DNA of 64,000 nt from Galaxea fascicularis (lineage: Eukaryota; Cnidaria; Anthozoa; Scleractinia; Euphylliidae), in NCBI GenBank assembly GCA_948470475.1, contig OX419344.1, forward strand, positions 20,819,225 to 20,883,224, read 5' to 3'. The notes beneath the pieces were generated by a model that was not told where the DNA came from, searched no databases, and saw only the letters and a list, made by a program, of their open reading frames with translations. The translations under genes were made by a program, and so were the position numbers. Shown one piece after another: positions 35,201-47,600 of this stretch; the stretch's first letter is position 1, and every line of letters begins with the position of its first letter.

Positions 35201-38200
35201 TTCACAACGTTTCTATTCACAGGTCTTTCCGTGGTAACAATCATCCTAATTACACTCGAGAGATACCTCGCGATATTCCACCCTTTCAAATATCGAAATC
35301 ACATCACAAAGCGTCGAATTGTCGTCACATTTTCCCTAGGATGGATTGTATGGATCGTGTTTATTACCTCCGCTCGATTTTCACCGAAGGCGAGTCCAGG
35401 CTTGTACAGCGCTATTGCCGCAGCGCTGCTTGTTCCTTGTATTTTACTCACATTCGTTGTTTACTGCAAAGTGTATATGTTGACGCGGCGAGTACGTATG
35501 TCCATAGGCCATGAGTTGTCAGAACTGCGAAACGCAGAGGACATCCAGGAGACCAAATCCTCAAGAACTGTGGCATGCTTAGCCGGGGCTGTTGTGCTCT
35601 GTTTCGTCCCTACGCTTGCCATTGCGGTTGTGTATCAAACGCAGACAATCAGCCATAACTACTTTTTTCACTTGTTATACCCTCTCACAGACGCAGCCGT
35701 GTTGCTAACACCCATTTTCGACCCAGTGATCTACGTGCTTCGAAGTAGGAACGTCAGAAGGAGTCTTCGCGAGTTGTTGTGCGAGCGACAGGCACCACCG
35801 CCGATACAATCGAGCCGAACGCGAACACAAACAGGGCCAACAGCTGTAACGGGGTTAGAAATGACTGCACTATCGTAGAGATATCATCGACATTTAATGT
35901 GTGATAATAGACTAAAGGAAATTGTTGATATATTTGGTATTTTGGCAATCCACGGAATTCAGTTATCCGGTCAAAATGAAATTCAAGATCCACGTCGGAA
36001 TATGCAAAACCATAGATCATAGTGAAATCGTCGGTCTCTGCGTGAGGAGAATAGGAAATCCGGCTACAGTTTGACCATGAAGCTACTGGGAAGCAGTTTC
36101 CTGTGTTGTCCTGTTTATTTTGTTGTACAAAACATTCCTGTAAAACCCGTTGAGTCTCTGGATCAATTCTAAAGTGTTACCTATTCCACTCAGAGGCACT
36201 TTCTGTACATGAAATGTTTATTCTGTTATACAGTAAGATGCCTTCAGTGTGCGAATGAACAAAATCAAATGAAAGCTACTAAAAAGCACTTTTCTGTGGT
36301 ATTCTTAGTTGCGCTCAGGGTACGAAAAATAGCTCCAAAGTTTGAGTCTTGTGCAGAGGGCCTGAGAGGGTGTCAGCTGACTATAATGGGATTTTAGTCT
36401 CACCTTTCCAGAGAAGTGTTTCTTTTTAACACAACATGTCACAAAATCCAATTTACATGTTTGTGCGTAATTACGAACTAATACCAGTTTACTTGTTGCA
36501 ATTTTGTGTTGTTTTCCCTCAAAAGTAAATTGCCAGTGGATTTCGCAAACGATTCACGAAACAAGAGAGTAATGATTTCTAAATGACGGTTGACTTGTCT
36601 GTTGTTCTATCTATCTATCATCAAAATGGATAATATATCAAGGTATCAATGTCTGTCCGCATGAAAAGATCTCAGCTGTGCAAACACTGTTTTGTGACTT
36701 TAAAACTATAAGCCTACTTGAACTCAAACCAAACGGTGGAGACAGACAAATAGCAAGGGGCACACTATGATGCCTCTTCGCCAATGTGATACTGATATTA
36801 CAACAAACACTAGCGAAATACGCGAAAAATAATCGGCCCCGATGGATTCAGAGTAATCACGAAAACAAAGATGAATAGCCTGTAACGCAGACTCAAACGT
36901 GACAATTATTGGCTATCAACGTGCGTTTCCGCATGTTTTTTTTTTATTTCAATTACAATGATTCAGTCAAATTGGGTACACGCTTGTGAAGGATTAGTCT
37001 TCTATAACTGGGTCAAAGAAATACTGCTGTGATTTTTATGACTGGATTTCTAATCAACTACTTCGCTGGATAAATAGTTCTTACGCTTCTCTGACTTTCA
37101 TTTCTTCTTTTTCACCTTAGAGGTTTCTGGGAAGTAAAACGCAGGGGAATTGCTGGATTGATCATTTTTTATATTTCTTAAGGTTGGAGCCCTCTGAAGA
37201 AAAAAAATTCTTGTTTGCTCCGATTCAAATAGTGTCTGTCGGAACTATCCCGTAGAACTGCTTATTCAATCTTTAGTTTTTTTACTGGTTAGGTGGAGTG
37301 AAATACTATACGGATCGATGTGAGCGTTCTTCAAAACTCATTCTACTGAAAGCCCATGAAATATTTAGGCAATCACCGATATATTAACACTCATACAAAG
37401 TATAAGTCAGACTATCTACGTAGTTCATGGAGACGTACTCCTTTTGGTCAAAAGACTCTTCCTTAATTCCTGGTCTTCAATTCTTTTCGAATTTGCTTTC
37501 TTAAACGTATTTCGTGCAGCAGGACATTTGGTCTCAAGTAAATAGTAAAGAAAAGTTTATTATCACGCTGTAAATTTGACAAAAAAAAGGCATCGCACAA
37601 TGTTTGGGATGATCTCCTCTTTGGAAAAACAAATTATTTAATTTTTCCGATTTGAAAATGTCTGTAACTAATGTTCAGTTACCAAATACTATTTAGAAAA
37701 TTCAGTTCCACGCACTTAGCGTTGAAAAGCTCTTTCTTCATGTGACTGGGCTCAGGAGTTTCGCGCAAGTTCTGGCCACCTTTGCGTTGGGCATTAAGAA
37801 ACGGGTTTCAAAAGAAAGCTGGTTAAATAAAAGTGAGAATAAATTATTTCGCTCGTTGTTGTGAGGTTAGCTCTGTGGTTTGAGGTTATGGTTGGACAAC
37901 AAACCGTCTGAAAACGTTAACAGTTTCTTTTCCTGAGTTTTATCAGCTGTCACTTGCTCAGTGTCAGCAGAGGTTTCAGGTTTGCTTTGCATAACCAATT
38001 AAAACCATATTTTCAATTGCAGTAAACTACCCACCACTCATAGAATTGAATGTTTCACTAGGAGTCCGCTTACTAACATAAAATGGTCAGTCTTTTTGCC
38101 CGATGATTTATTGGCACTTACATTAATTCAGAGGATGATTTTCGAAATGACTTCTCTTACTTAAATAACAAATCCCTACCTTTCAATTTAGTCCACTACT

Positions 38201-41200
38201 GGCACACTACAAATTTGAATAAGTGCTTTTTTGCATATCGCTCCGATAATTTGAAGAGAGACCATAGAAAGACAACTTGCGTGTACCTATGTTCTCGCAA
38301 TGGGCTGTTTAATCTCCTCTAGCAAGTAACATCAACCGCAGATCATATTCAAATTATTCGGAATAGACAATTTCAAACTCACCTGCTCCTTGGCCCGGGC
38401 ATACAGATCAACTTATAATCAAGTTTAAAAAAAGGTTCATGTACTTACCACCAAACGCTATAAGTAGTAGCCTTGTGCAGTGGCCTCAAGTGTTGCTAAT
38501 TGTCGCGTCAACAATTCCCTCCACGCTGGGCGTTCTCAAACAGCCTAAAATTGCCGAGTGGAGTGCCACGCATAGTCCAGGAGTTGAACCCTGACCTTAA
38601 ACTAATTGCTTGATTGAAGTTATCCATATGACTTTATATGAAACTGCAGCTTCACCTCCAAAAGAATTGGTTCAATCAAAGGTTCCTCAGGTTCAATAGG
38701 TTGTGCCTCATCTAGCAACAAGATATCGCTACTATTGTTGTGTTCAGTCTCAAGACAAAGCAACCACCATTGGTCGATTATTAGCTAAATCATGGGCCTT
38801 CAAGGACAGGATTACCACCGCTGTTTCCTGGGACTGATAGAATCCACCTCAGGGAGGTTTTTGTCCGCTTGGAAGTACTGAAAAAGTCTTGGACTGTTCG
38901 GATGCACCACTCGCTGGCAATCGAGTTTACGGCACAAAACCGTCACGCAGAGTTTGCCAGGGGAAAACTGGCAAACTTTACACTGTTGAGACTGTCATCT
39001 TGAAATATCCAAAGATTGTTTTGATTGTTTACTTTTCCACTCAAAGATCGTTCTGTAAAATGAGTGGAAAATGCGAAACACATGAGCATAAAAAATATTA
39101 GCACGTCTGCAAGCAGGGTGCAATCACAAGTTGGTATGATCTACAATAATTAATGGTCAATTATTAAACAATCTTCGACAACAAAGGAAACAGAGGTGAA
39201 TCTCTATTTTATATCAACAACCTTTGAAGAGTAATTCTTCCTAAACAATGGAACTGAGGTTTTAGTGCTACTCACTAGCAACGCTTGTCTTTGCCGCTTG
39301 ATTTCTTAAACCAAACTTAAAACGTGGAATCCAGGTACACTTTTTGTTGTAGATTAATCAATCATTAATTGATGAAACGAGTTATTTGCGTTTTTCGACA
39401 GGTATCATACGGCTCGACGTCCCCGACCTTATTGAAGAGGGATACATATCCTTTGTTCTTTAGAACAATACCATCAGACGTAGCATGCAATAAAGCTCGT
39501 ATTGCACTACTGAAAAAATTCAACTGGGATCAAGTCGGACTGATGGGAAAGACTGACATAATTCATTCAGAGGTATGGTCAAATGAATATGTGACAAAAC
39601 TATTCTTACCCTATCCTGGTCCCAGTCTGAGGTTTACTCCTTCATTTCTTTCTTCTCAAACAACTGCGCACGAACCGAGAAGCAGTTCTGTATCAACGTG
39701 ATTTCTCTTCTCTGGCTACTTTGCAGTTTGTTGACACCCGGCCTGGCGCAAATGTATGTCGGCGGCCGGAACACCGGTTAATAATTTCTAGAATCTGTTC
39801 GCTTTGTCAGTAGCTGCTTTCCACACCGAGAGAGGAATGCGCAATGAGGTCTCACAGTTAACGGTGCAAGTGTCTAAATGGTATATTTTTTCTTAGACTA
39901 CTGCTAATTTACAAGAGGAACTTACAAGAGCAAATGTTAATATTCTCACATCTGAAAGTTTTGTGGACGATCCAACATCGCAAGTGAAAAGTCTGAAGGT
40001 GAGTTATATCAGGACTACGAAAAATTGTGGCAAGCCCATGTAATTTGAACGGAAGTGAATGTAAATTCTACTTAAAACCTTGGTGAGTAGCTTGGGAAAC
40101 AGGCGTTCAAAGAAGATGAAGGAGACAACGAGAAGCTCAATGTGCGATCGGAGTGGAAAGAAAGGGAACGCCTGTAACGACGATATTATTTTCGCCATTC
40201 CGCCTCCTAATTTAGCATGCAAAACTGCTACATTTAACACAGGGAACGGGAAACTGGGCACGGGGAATCCGAGTACGGGAAATGGAGAATAAGGAATGAT
40301 CACCAAGATCAGTTGAGTTTTCACTCATACAAATCCTCCCTACAGGTAATGGATGAAATATTTGAGAACTGTTAGGGGAATACACATGTTGATTGAGGAT
40401 GAAAGGGCTTAAGTCACCATAGTAACCCTTGTTGAACTCCATCCCGAACGGATAAGTCACTAAGTCTTTTCATAATAATTTTTTAATTTTCTTTTTACCC
40501 GAATGTAGGATAAGGATGTACGGATAATATTAGGGAACTTTGACGAAAGGAGCGCAAGAAAGGTGTTTTGTCAGGTATCATAGCTACTGAAAATCTTTTC
40601 AGTTTCTCAGTTTGAGCGTCACATGTATATGACACAAGATGCGTGTAGTGTACATGATTTGTCCACGAGCTGAATTAGAAGCCACTTTATTAGCATGATA
40701 AACAAGGTAGCATATACCTGCCAACTCTCACGCCTGCGGGTTGAAAACTTCGATCTCACTCCAACTCACGCCTACAAGACCAAGTTTTTCACGCCTGGTT
40801 GAAAAAATTACACACTTTCCAAAATATGTAGACTTAACGAACAGTCCATGAAGAACGAGTAGATGACGATGCTTTTGCCGAAATCTCTGATTTTTGAAGG
40901 AAAGACTCTGGCAACAAAGTCGTGTTTGGCGTTACGCATCCTGGGTTCTGAATTATTCGGAACGTCTTCCGAAAATCTTCGGGCGTCTTCGTAAGTCTTC
41001 GGATGTCTTCGGGAATCTTCGGAAATGGTCGTGTTGTCTTCGAATATCCTGGCACTCCCAGGATAAAAAATCCCACGCCTTATAATCAGAATAAGTTGGC
41101 AGGTATAGTAGCAGCAAACTATTGCTCAGTAGCCCTAAGACCAACGGGCCACACTTTTCACGGAATTCATCCATAAAGTCAAACGTCAGAACCATGAGCT

Positions 41201-44200
41201 GCCTAGTAAACAACATCACAAGAAACAGTAACTACAGGAAAGCAATCTGAGAATTAATTGAACCTCTCATGCACCACACCCTCCCACAGCTATAATTGTT
41301 CTCTGTTTTTCACTATAGGCGTATCGTAGTGGATTGTTTGGTGCTCGTTATGCTTGGATAATACCAGGTTGGTATACCAAGGATTGGTGGAAGACAGGAC
41401 TAGCAGAGGACTCACTGACTTGCACTGAGGATGAGATGAAAAAAGCTGTCAAAGGATACCTGGCCTGTGACAGTGCGGAGATGAGTCCTGATAACACCGT
41501 TACTGTCTCAGGACAGGTAAGATCTGCATTGTTCACCTTCATTTTTCGATATGAGAGAGTGGGCAGAGAAAGAGAAAAAATTTCGAGCTAGTGAACGGCC
41601 GAGAGAATAAATTTCCGGCTGTTATTTTGACTTCGCGTGATTACCTCGCCCTGTTCATAGTTTCTTTTCTTCTAGACACCCCAACAGGTCAGCTCTCAAT
41701 ACCAAAAAGACACAGGGAGGCCACTACCATCCACAGACGCTGGATTTGCTTACGATGCCGTGTGGGCGATTGCGATTGCTTTGAACCGAACTGAAGGATA
41801 CTTCAGAGAAATGAAAGCCCAATTATCGATTAATAACTTCACTTACGTTGATAACGATACTGCGCAACACTTTAAGATGGCGATCCAGAAAACAAACTTC
41901 ACTGGTGTAACGGTAGGTAACCTTATTAAAAACGCAATTTTTTCTGATAAATCACTTTGGGAAAGGCTACGAGTGACCTCGTCCTTTTCGAGGAACTCTT
42001 AACCTATAGTGGAGCACAGATCAGAGGACGAATATTCCGTACGCCTTGACAGCATTCGCGCGCTTGAAATTTGGAGAAAATGTACAATGACCACTGATAT
42101 TGGTTGGAACAACGGTCCAAAGTGGAGGGATGACGCAACGGAATACAATTAATTTTGGTCTTCAAATTTATTAGATCTGTAACAAGCAAAACTTGACCCA
42201 TTTTTTTGGTTTCTCACTTTTAATGTAACGACCTTTCATACCTATTTTTATTTGTTGTGTAAGAGCATGTAATTGCTTTCATTGATGACTGACGCTGATG
42301 GTACAAGCATGAAAAATCGTACAAGCTCTTTGAATAGTTTGCGCAAGGAAAAACTAAAAACCTTTCAGCAGCCGCGAATGTGCTTAATTGCGAAGCGGCC
42401 GAGCTTTGGAAATGGGGTCTGTGCGCGAAGGAATTTAGGCAAAACAGCTTGGATTGTGTGTGTTTTCGTAAGTGATGAAAAAAGGGTTGGGTACGTCTAC
42501 AAGGTAAACTGAACTGATGTTATTTTAGTGGGGAGGGGTGAGGAGGGAGTGGGAGGAGAAGGGGGGCGCAGAAACAAGTGATACTTGTCACTACTCTTTT
42601 GGGGCTTTTCAGTTAAATGCAAAAAGGCCGGGATCAATCTTCCTTCAAGAAAAGCTGAAAAGGCATCTTTTTCATTTAAGAAATGGTTTCACAGGAATTA
42701 GAAATATAAATCATGTTATTGTTAGGGCCAAGTGCAGTTTACACCAAATGGTGATAGAATAGGATTCATGAAGATTAAGCAGTTACAAGGTAAGCTTTTG
42801 TCAAGAAGATTATTGTAGTAATTCATACCAGAAGTACATATATCTACTCACTAAATAAAAAAATAAAACACGAACTCATAGGGAACTAGTTTCCTGCAAA
42901 ACTGGCTGACCAAGTAAACGATCTGAGTTGGTTTTGTTTTTGCTGTTTTTGGTCGTTGTTGTAGTCAATGTTTGTTTTTTATTGTATAAAAATGAACCAA
43001 AACAAACGCACAGCTGATCACCACTTGATCACAACTCTCAACAGAAAGCCATACAAAATAGTGTACTATTTCACACTATTAGTATTAGTTTTGTGCTTTA
43101 TACTTATTTCAATCCAAATCTATACAGCCTCCTAAGTTATCATGGCTCTCGATGACTTAATCAATTAATTAACTAATTAATTAATTATCAGTTAATAAAT
43201 CAATTAAAACTAAAGAGTAATTTAAAATAACATTGATTGAGAATAAAGATTTAATTTGCTTAATAAATTATTAAATAACAATTACTCAAGTTGGCATGAA
43301 CTTTATGAAGTGATCTTGCCCTCGTGGGCAGAATGAACATGGATCCAGTTCAGTGTGATTATTTAAAATCATGGAATGAGGAGTCAAATGATACAAGATT
43401 GTGAGTCGTCTATCAACTGGTTTCAAGAAAAAAGCTGTTGACAAAGCTTACCTCATGAAATCAAGCTTGAGCCTTCTAAAGCAGCTTCCTGAAGTAATTT
43501 TCTTTGTCAGCTAAGACAAGCTAAGACAACAGATTTTGTTTTATTAAATCAGAACTCAAATAAAAAGAAAGTAATTGTCTTGAAAGCGAAGTATGCAAAT
43601 CTTGTTTAACTGGACTGAAACTGTGTCGCTTAGGCGCTCAAATCCTCTGATCTAACTTAACGTTTGCTCAACGAAATACACAAGGAAACAAACACTAAAG
43701 CGAAGCAGGCCAGATATATTTTGCTTGTAAACACATCAAGGTCTAAACATACCTGGATAAGCTGATTAAAGTTGATTTATTTAGCTCGTGAAATAACAGT
43801 GCGTGGCGAGTAGTTTGCAAGCGTCGAGTAAATGAAAACAATGCCTTGAGTTTAAAATAATTTTACCAGCACTTACTAGATTCCTCAGGATCGTCTTCCA
43901 AAGCGCTTGTTTCACATTAGCCTCATAGTTTTCGTCTCTCTGATCGCCATCAGATATTTCATCCAGAGATTCTCGCTCAATCCACCCGAAACACAGACGT
44001 ACGGTTCGCTGGAATTTGTGTTTATTCTTCAAAAAATGTTCGTCCGTTTGTCCCTATATTACGTACATTCGACTCCTTCTTAGGTATGCGTGAAAAATCG
44101 TGCGGTTAGTTCGTTCAAGTAACTTAAATTTTCGTCCTTGAACCCCGAATAATTTTAACAACAACCTGACACTTGTCAAAAACCACGAGGTGACAGCGAC

Positions 44201-44633
44201 GTTTTTTAAACTGCGTCCACGTGACTGCGATTCACAGCCTGATTCTTATTGGCTGGCTATTGACAGATGACCTGAATTGGCTTTCTTTCAGAATGGCCAC
44301 AATCCTCCGCGTTTTCTCACAGAAGAATGCTTTTAAAATAAATATTTCAAAAAAAAGAAAACAAATAAACAAACAAACGGTGGACAGGACAGGAATAATT
44401 GGCTGTTTTGAATAAATAACAGCTATCAAACAAATCGATTAATGAAGATGTTTCTTTTCTTATCCCATTTATGTAACCATTAATTGGCTTGGTTTACTGA
44501 CTTAAAAATTGACGTTTTTACTTTTTCTTCGTAACCTTCATTTTCTGAGATGGAGAGGAAAGGACAGTATCGCTGTATCTTGCCCAAAATGACAGTATTG
44601 TTGATGTAAAAGGTTCTCAGTTTACTTGGCAAG
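29854..44633 (+). CDS. GABA-B-like exons 1-9: signal peptide and Venus-flytrap domain
   Basis: [18 protein letters not shown] is a plausible signal peptide, followed by [11 protein letters not shown], the usual first strand of periplasmic-binding-like receptor domains. Exon 2 carries [14 protein letters not shown] and [14 protein letters not shown]. Exon 3 continues seamlessly with [10 protein letters not shown] and [11 protein letters not shown], a signature of the GABA-B/ANF-receptor family. Later parts include [39 protein letters not shown] and [17 protein letters not shown]. Exon 9 ([14 protein letters not shown] ... FTWQG) was found by its phase-1 ends and leads into GTGPPSDQ before the first helix. 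The flytrap spans about residues 22-430. Confidence 0.88.
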
Positions 44634-47600
44634 GTAAAGTAGAGGAAAAGAAATATTGTTAGTTATTAAAAAGCCCCTAACGAAAAATATTTAATTTTTT
44701 TATACGAATCTAGACATCACCCAACGAACTTCTGCGAAGAAATTTTTCGATTTGAACAAACCGCGAATTTTTGATAATTTTTTACAAACTTTTGGTTCAC
44801 CATCCGCATTCGTCTCCTCTCGGTTCGGCAGGAGTTATGACGCATGTTCAGGAACACGTGACTTTAGTCTTGCTCTCATCTCACTAGAAAATTGGCCGTT
44901 CCGAAAAATTCAAAAGGGAACTGGGGCGAGTTTCAAATTTTGAAGTAATCGATAAATTGACACCATCACATGAAAGATAACATTGAGATTGGTCGTTTGA
45001 CCAAGTTTGACTCTTTTAGGTTGAACAGAGACCAAGTTATGGACCTTGAAACATAGCTCAAAATCCATACAAACGTCTCTAATTTTGAGACTGCGTCCCC
45101 CAAAACCATGTTTTTGGGGGACGCAGCCTCAAAATTAGAGACGTTTGTATGGATTTTGAGCTATGTTTCAAGGTCCATAACTTGGTCTCTGTTCAACCTA
45201 AAAGAACCAAACTTGGTCAAACGACCAATCTCAATGTCATCTTTCATGTGATGGTGTCAATTTATCGATTACTTCAAAATTTGAAACTCGCCCCAGTTCC
45301 CTTTTGAATTTCGGAACGGCCAATAAGTCACGTTCTTCCTCCCCGCTCGTCAAAAATGCCGGAAAGATGCCAGAACGATATCGTCTCAAGATTTAACCCT
45401 AATCTTAAAATACTAAAGCTTGAGCGAGACGTGTTCTCATGGTTCCTCAGGTTCCTGAATCTACGTCACGGACATTGTCACTTAGGCCTATCATGAGCCC
45501 ACCCACCGTTTATCAGCGGGGTGGGTCGACCGCAAAAAAAATAGGATTTTGAAGTTTTTAAAAGATCATTAAAAATTCACGTTGTTCAAATCGAAAACTT
45601 ATTTCGCAGAAGGTCACCGGCTGATGTTTGGATTCATATGAGAAAATGAAAAAGATTCCGTTATATGGGCACTTTAAATTGGGAAGATTCTGTTTTTTGT
45701 CCAACATGTAATGTCTTAGTACCCACTTAGTTATAAAGAAGGCTGGAATCAGCCCGTTCCCTCTCCTCTCAATGGGCCATTTCCGAGTTCGCTTGAGCCT
45801 CTATTTCAAAGCGAGTCAAAGTGCGCGGAAAGTTTTGTGATGGTAATAAGTTTCAGCGTTCCATATGAACGAAAACTCATTTTCATCACAAAGACTTCGC
45901 ACTTAGACTCGCTTTGAAATAGAGGCTCAAGCGATCTCGGAAATGGCCTATTCGTAACGGTACCGGAACACCGGAAAGAGCCAAAGCAGCGTGACGCCTG
46001 GGCGTCAGTCGGTTTAATTTCATGCATGTGGGTAGACTCCGCCCCTAGGTTCAACCACCATTACCCTCTAACACGTAAGGAAAAACATGGCTTTGCGCCC
46101 TTATTCTGTGCCCTCTGGTGCATAACGTAACGCAGTCCACGCTTGTTTTGAGTCAGTTTCTCATTCAATGTGTCTTTTTCTTGCTGGTAAACTAGGACAC
46201 AAAATAGTTAGTAGTAAACTAGGCATACAACTAGGAAGTAGAATGTTTAACGAAATGTTGCTTGGACAGCTCCGTGACTTGAGGCGTTGAGGGTGGGACG
46301 GCTAAATGTGGCCTGTTTACGGTATAGACGGTAAAAAACAGTCCAGGAAAGATCAATTTTAAGGAAGGGTACGGTAAACATTTTACTGTCATTTATATGT
46401 GATATGTTTCAAAGGCACGGGACCTCCTTCCGACCAAGCAAAGCTGAAACTACAGCTGATGACTATATCACCCGTACTGTATGGGGTCATGTCCACCATC
46501 ACTATACTCTGTGTCATCCTGGCTTTTTGTTTTTTGGCTTTTAACATCAAACTTCGGCATTACAGGTAACAGCTGTCACTGGTAATTGCATTGCGCACGG
46601 CTTAGTTTGAATGTATTTGAGAACAAAGCTTCTCTGTAAAATTAATTTAAGGCTCGACAGCTGAAGGAATTGACTTACAAGATAACGCTTGTCTGTTCAA
46701 CACAATAACTCATTTCATTGAATGAAAACCTGGAAGTAAAGCTGACGAAAGAGCACGGAATTGCATGACTTCCCAGCTGCTTTAGTGAGTAAAAGATTGA
46801 CTGACTGACTGACTGCCTGTAAGGAAAACAGTTAAGGTCATTTCCTAGAAATTATTTTAAACTTTGCTAGGTGGTTGCCAGCATCAAAAACATCAAAGAA
46901 ATGCCATAAAAAGAGAGGGTTTCCGTGACCGTTTTCATGCTTTGAGGCTTTAGATTATACCTACTTTTGTACGTTGTTAACACAGTTTAAGTTGATAGCC
47001 GAAAGTGGTCGGGGACTCTATAATTTACTAAAAAGGGACATAAGCAATGGGAAATTGGTTTATTTTGTCAAAAGTACATCATGGTCGAAATTAAACCTCT
47101 CAAAGGTGAAGAAAAACTGAACTAATGAAAGATTAGTCTGTTAGTCTGATGCGTCTGTGCTTTACCACTAAAGGAGATCTTCTGTGAATAATAAAAAACT
47201 GGACAATGAAAAATTCTTCAAATCTGGATATGTCATGAAGAATTGCATTTTCTTTCAATATGAAAAATAAAAAGCATGGGTCCCCATACTCGTTTGGGAG
47301 AAAATCGCCAATTACCTATTTCTAGGGGATGACTCCTTCAAAAACTGCAATGTTTTGAACATGTACGCGCTCGCGCGCGCGCTGCTGACGCAAGAAATTA
47401 TGCGCAGTAAGGATGCGCAATGCAATTCAGAGGGATTACCTTAATCATGCTGACAGTCTAAGGAAAGATAAAATAAACTAATCTTTTTCTTTTAATTTTC
47501 CTTTAACAGATATATTCAAATGTCAAGTCCACGACTCAATAATACCATAATTGCTGGTTGTACCACTATGTATTTGTCTGTATTCTTATTTGGATTGGAT

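Noticed and set aside
38560..38610. tRNA-like B box GGTTCAACTCC on the minus strand
   Set aside because: No A box upstream and no cloverleaf; probably chance or a very old SINE trace.
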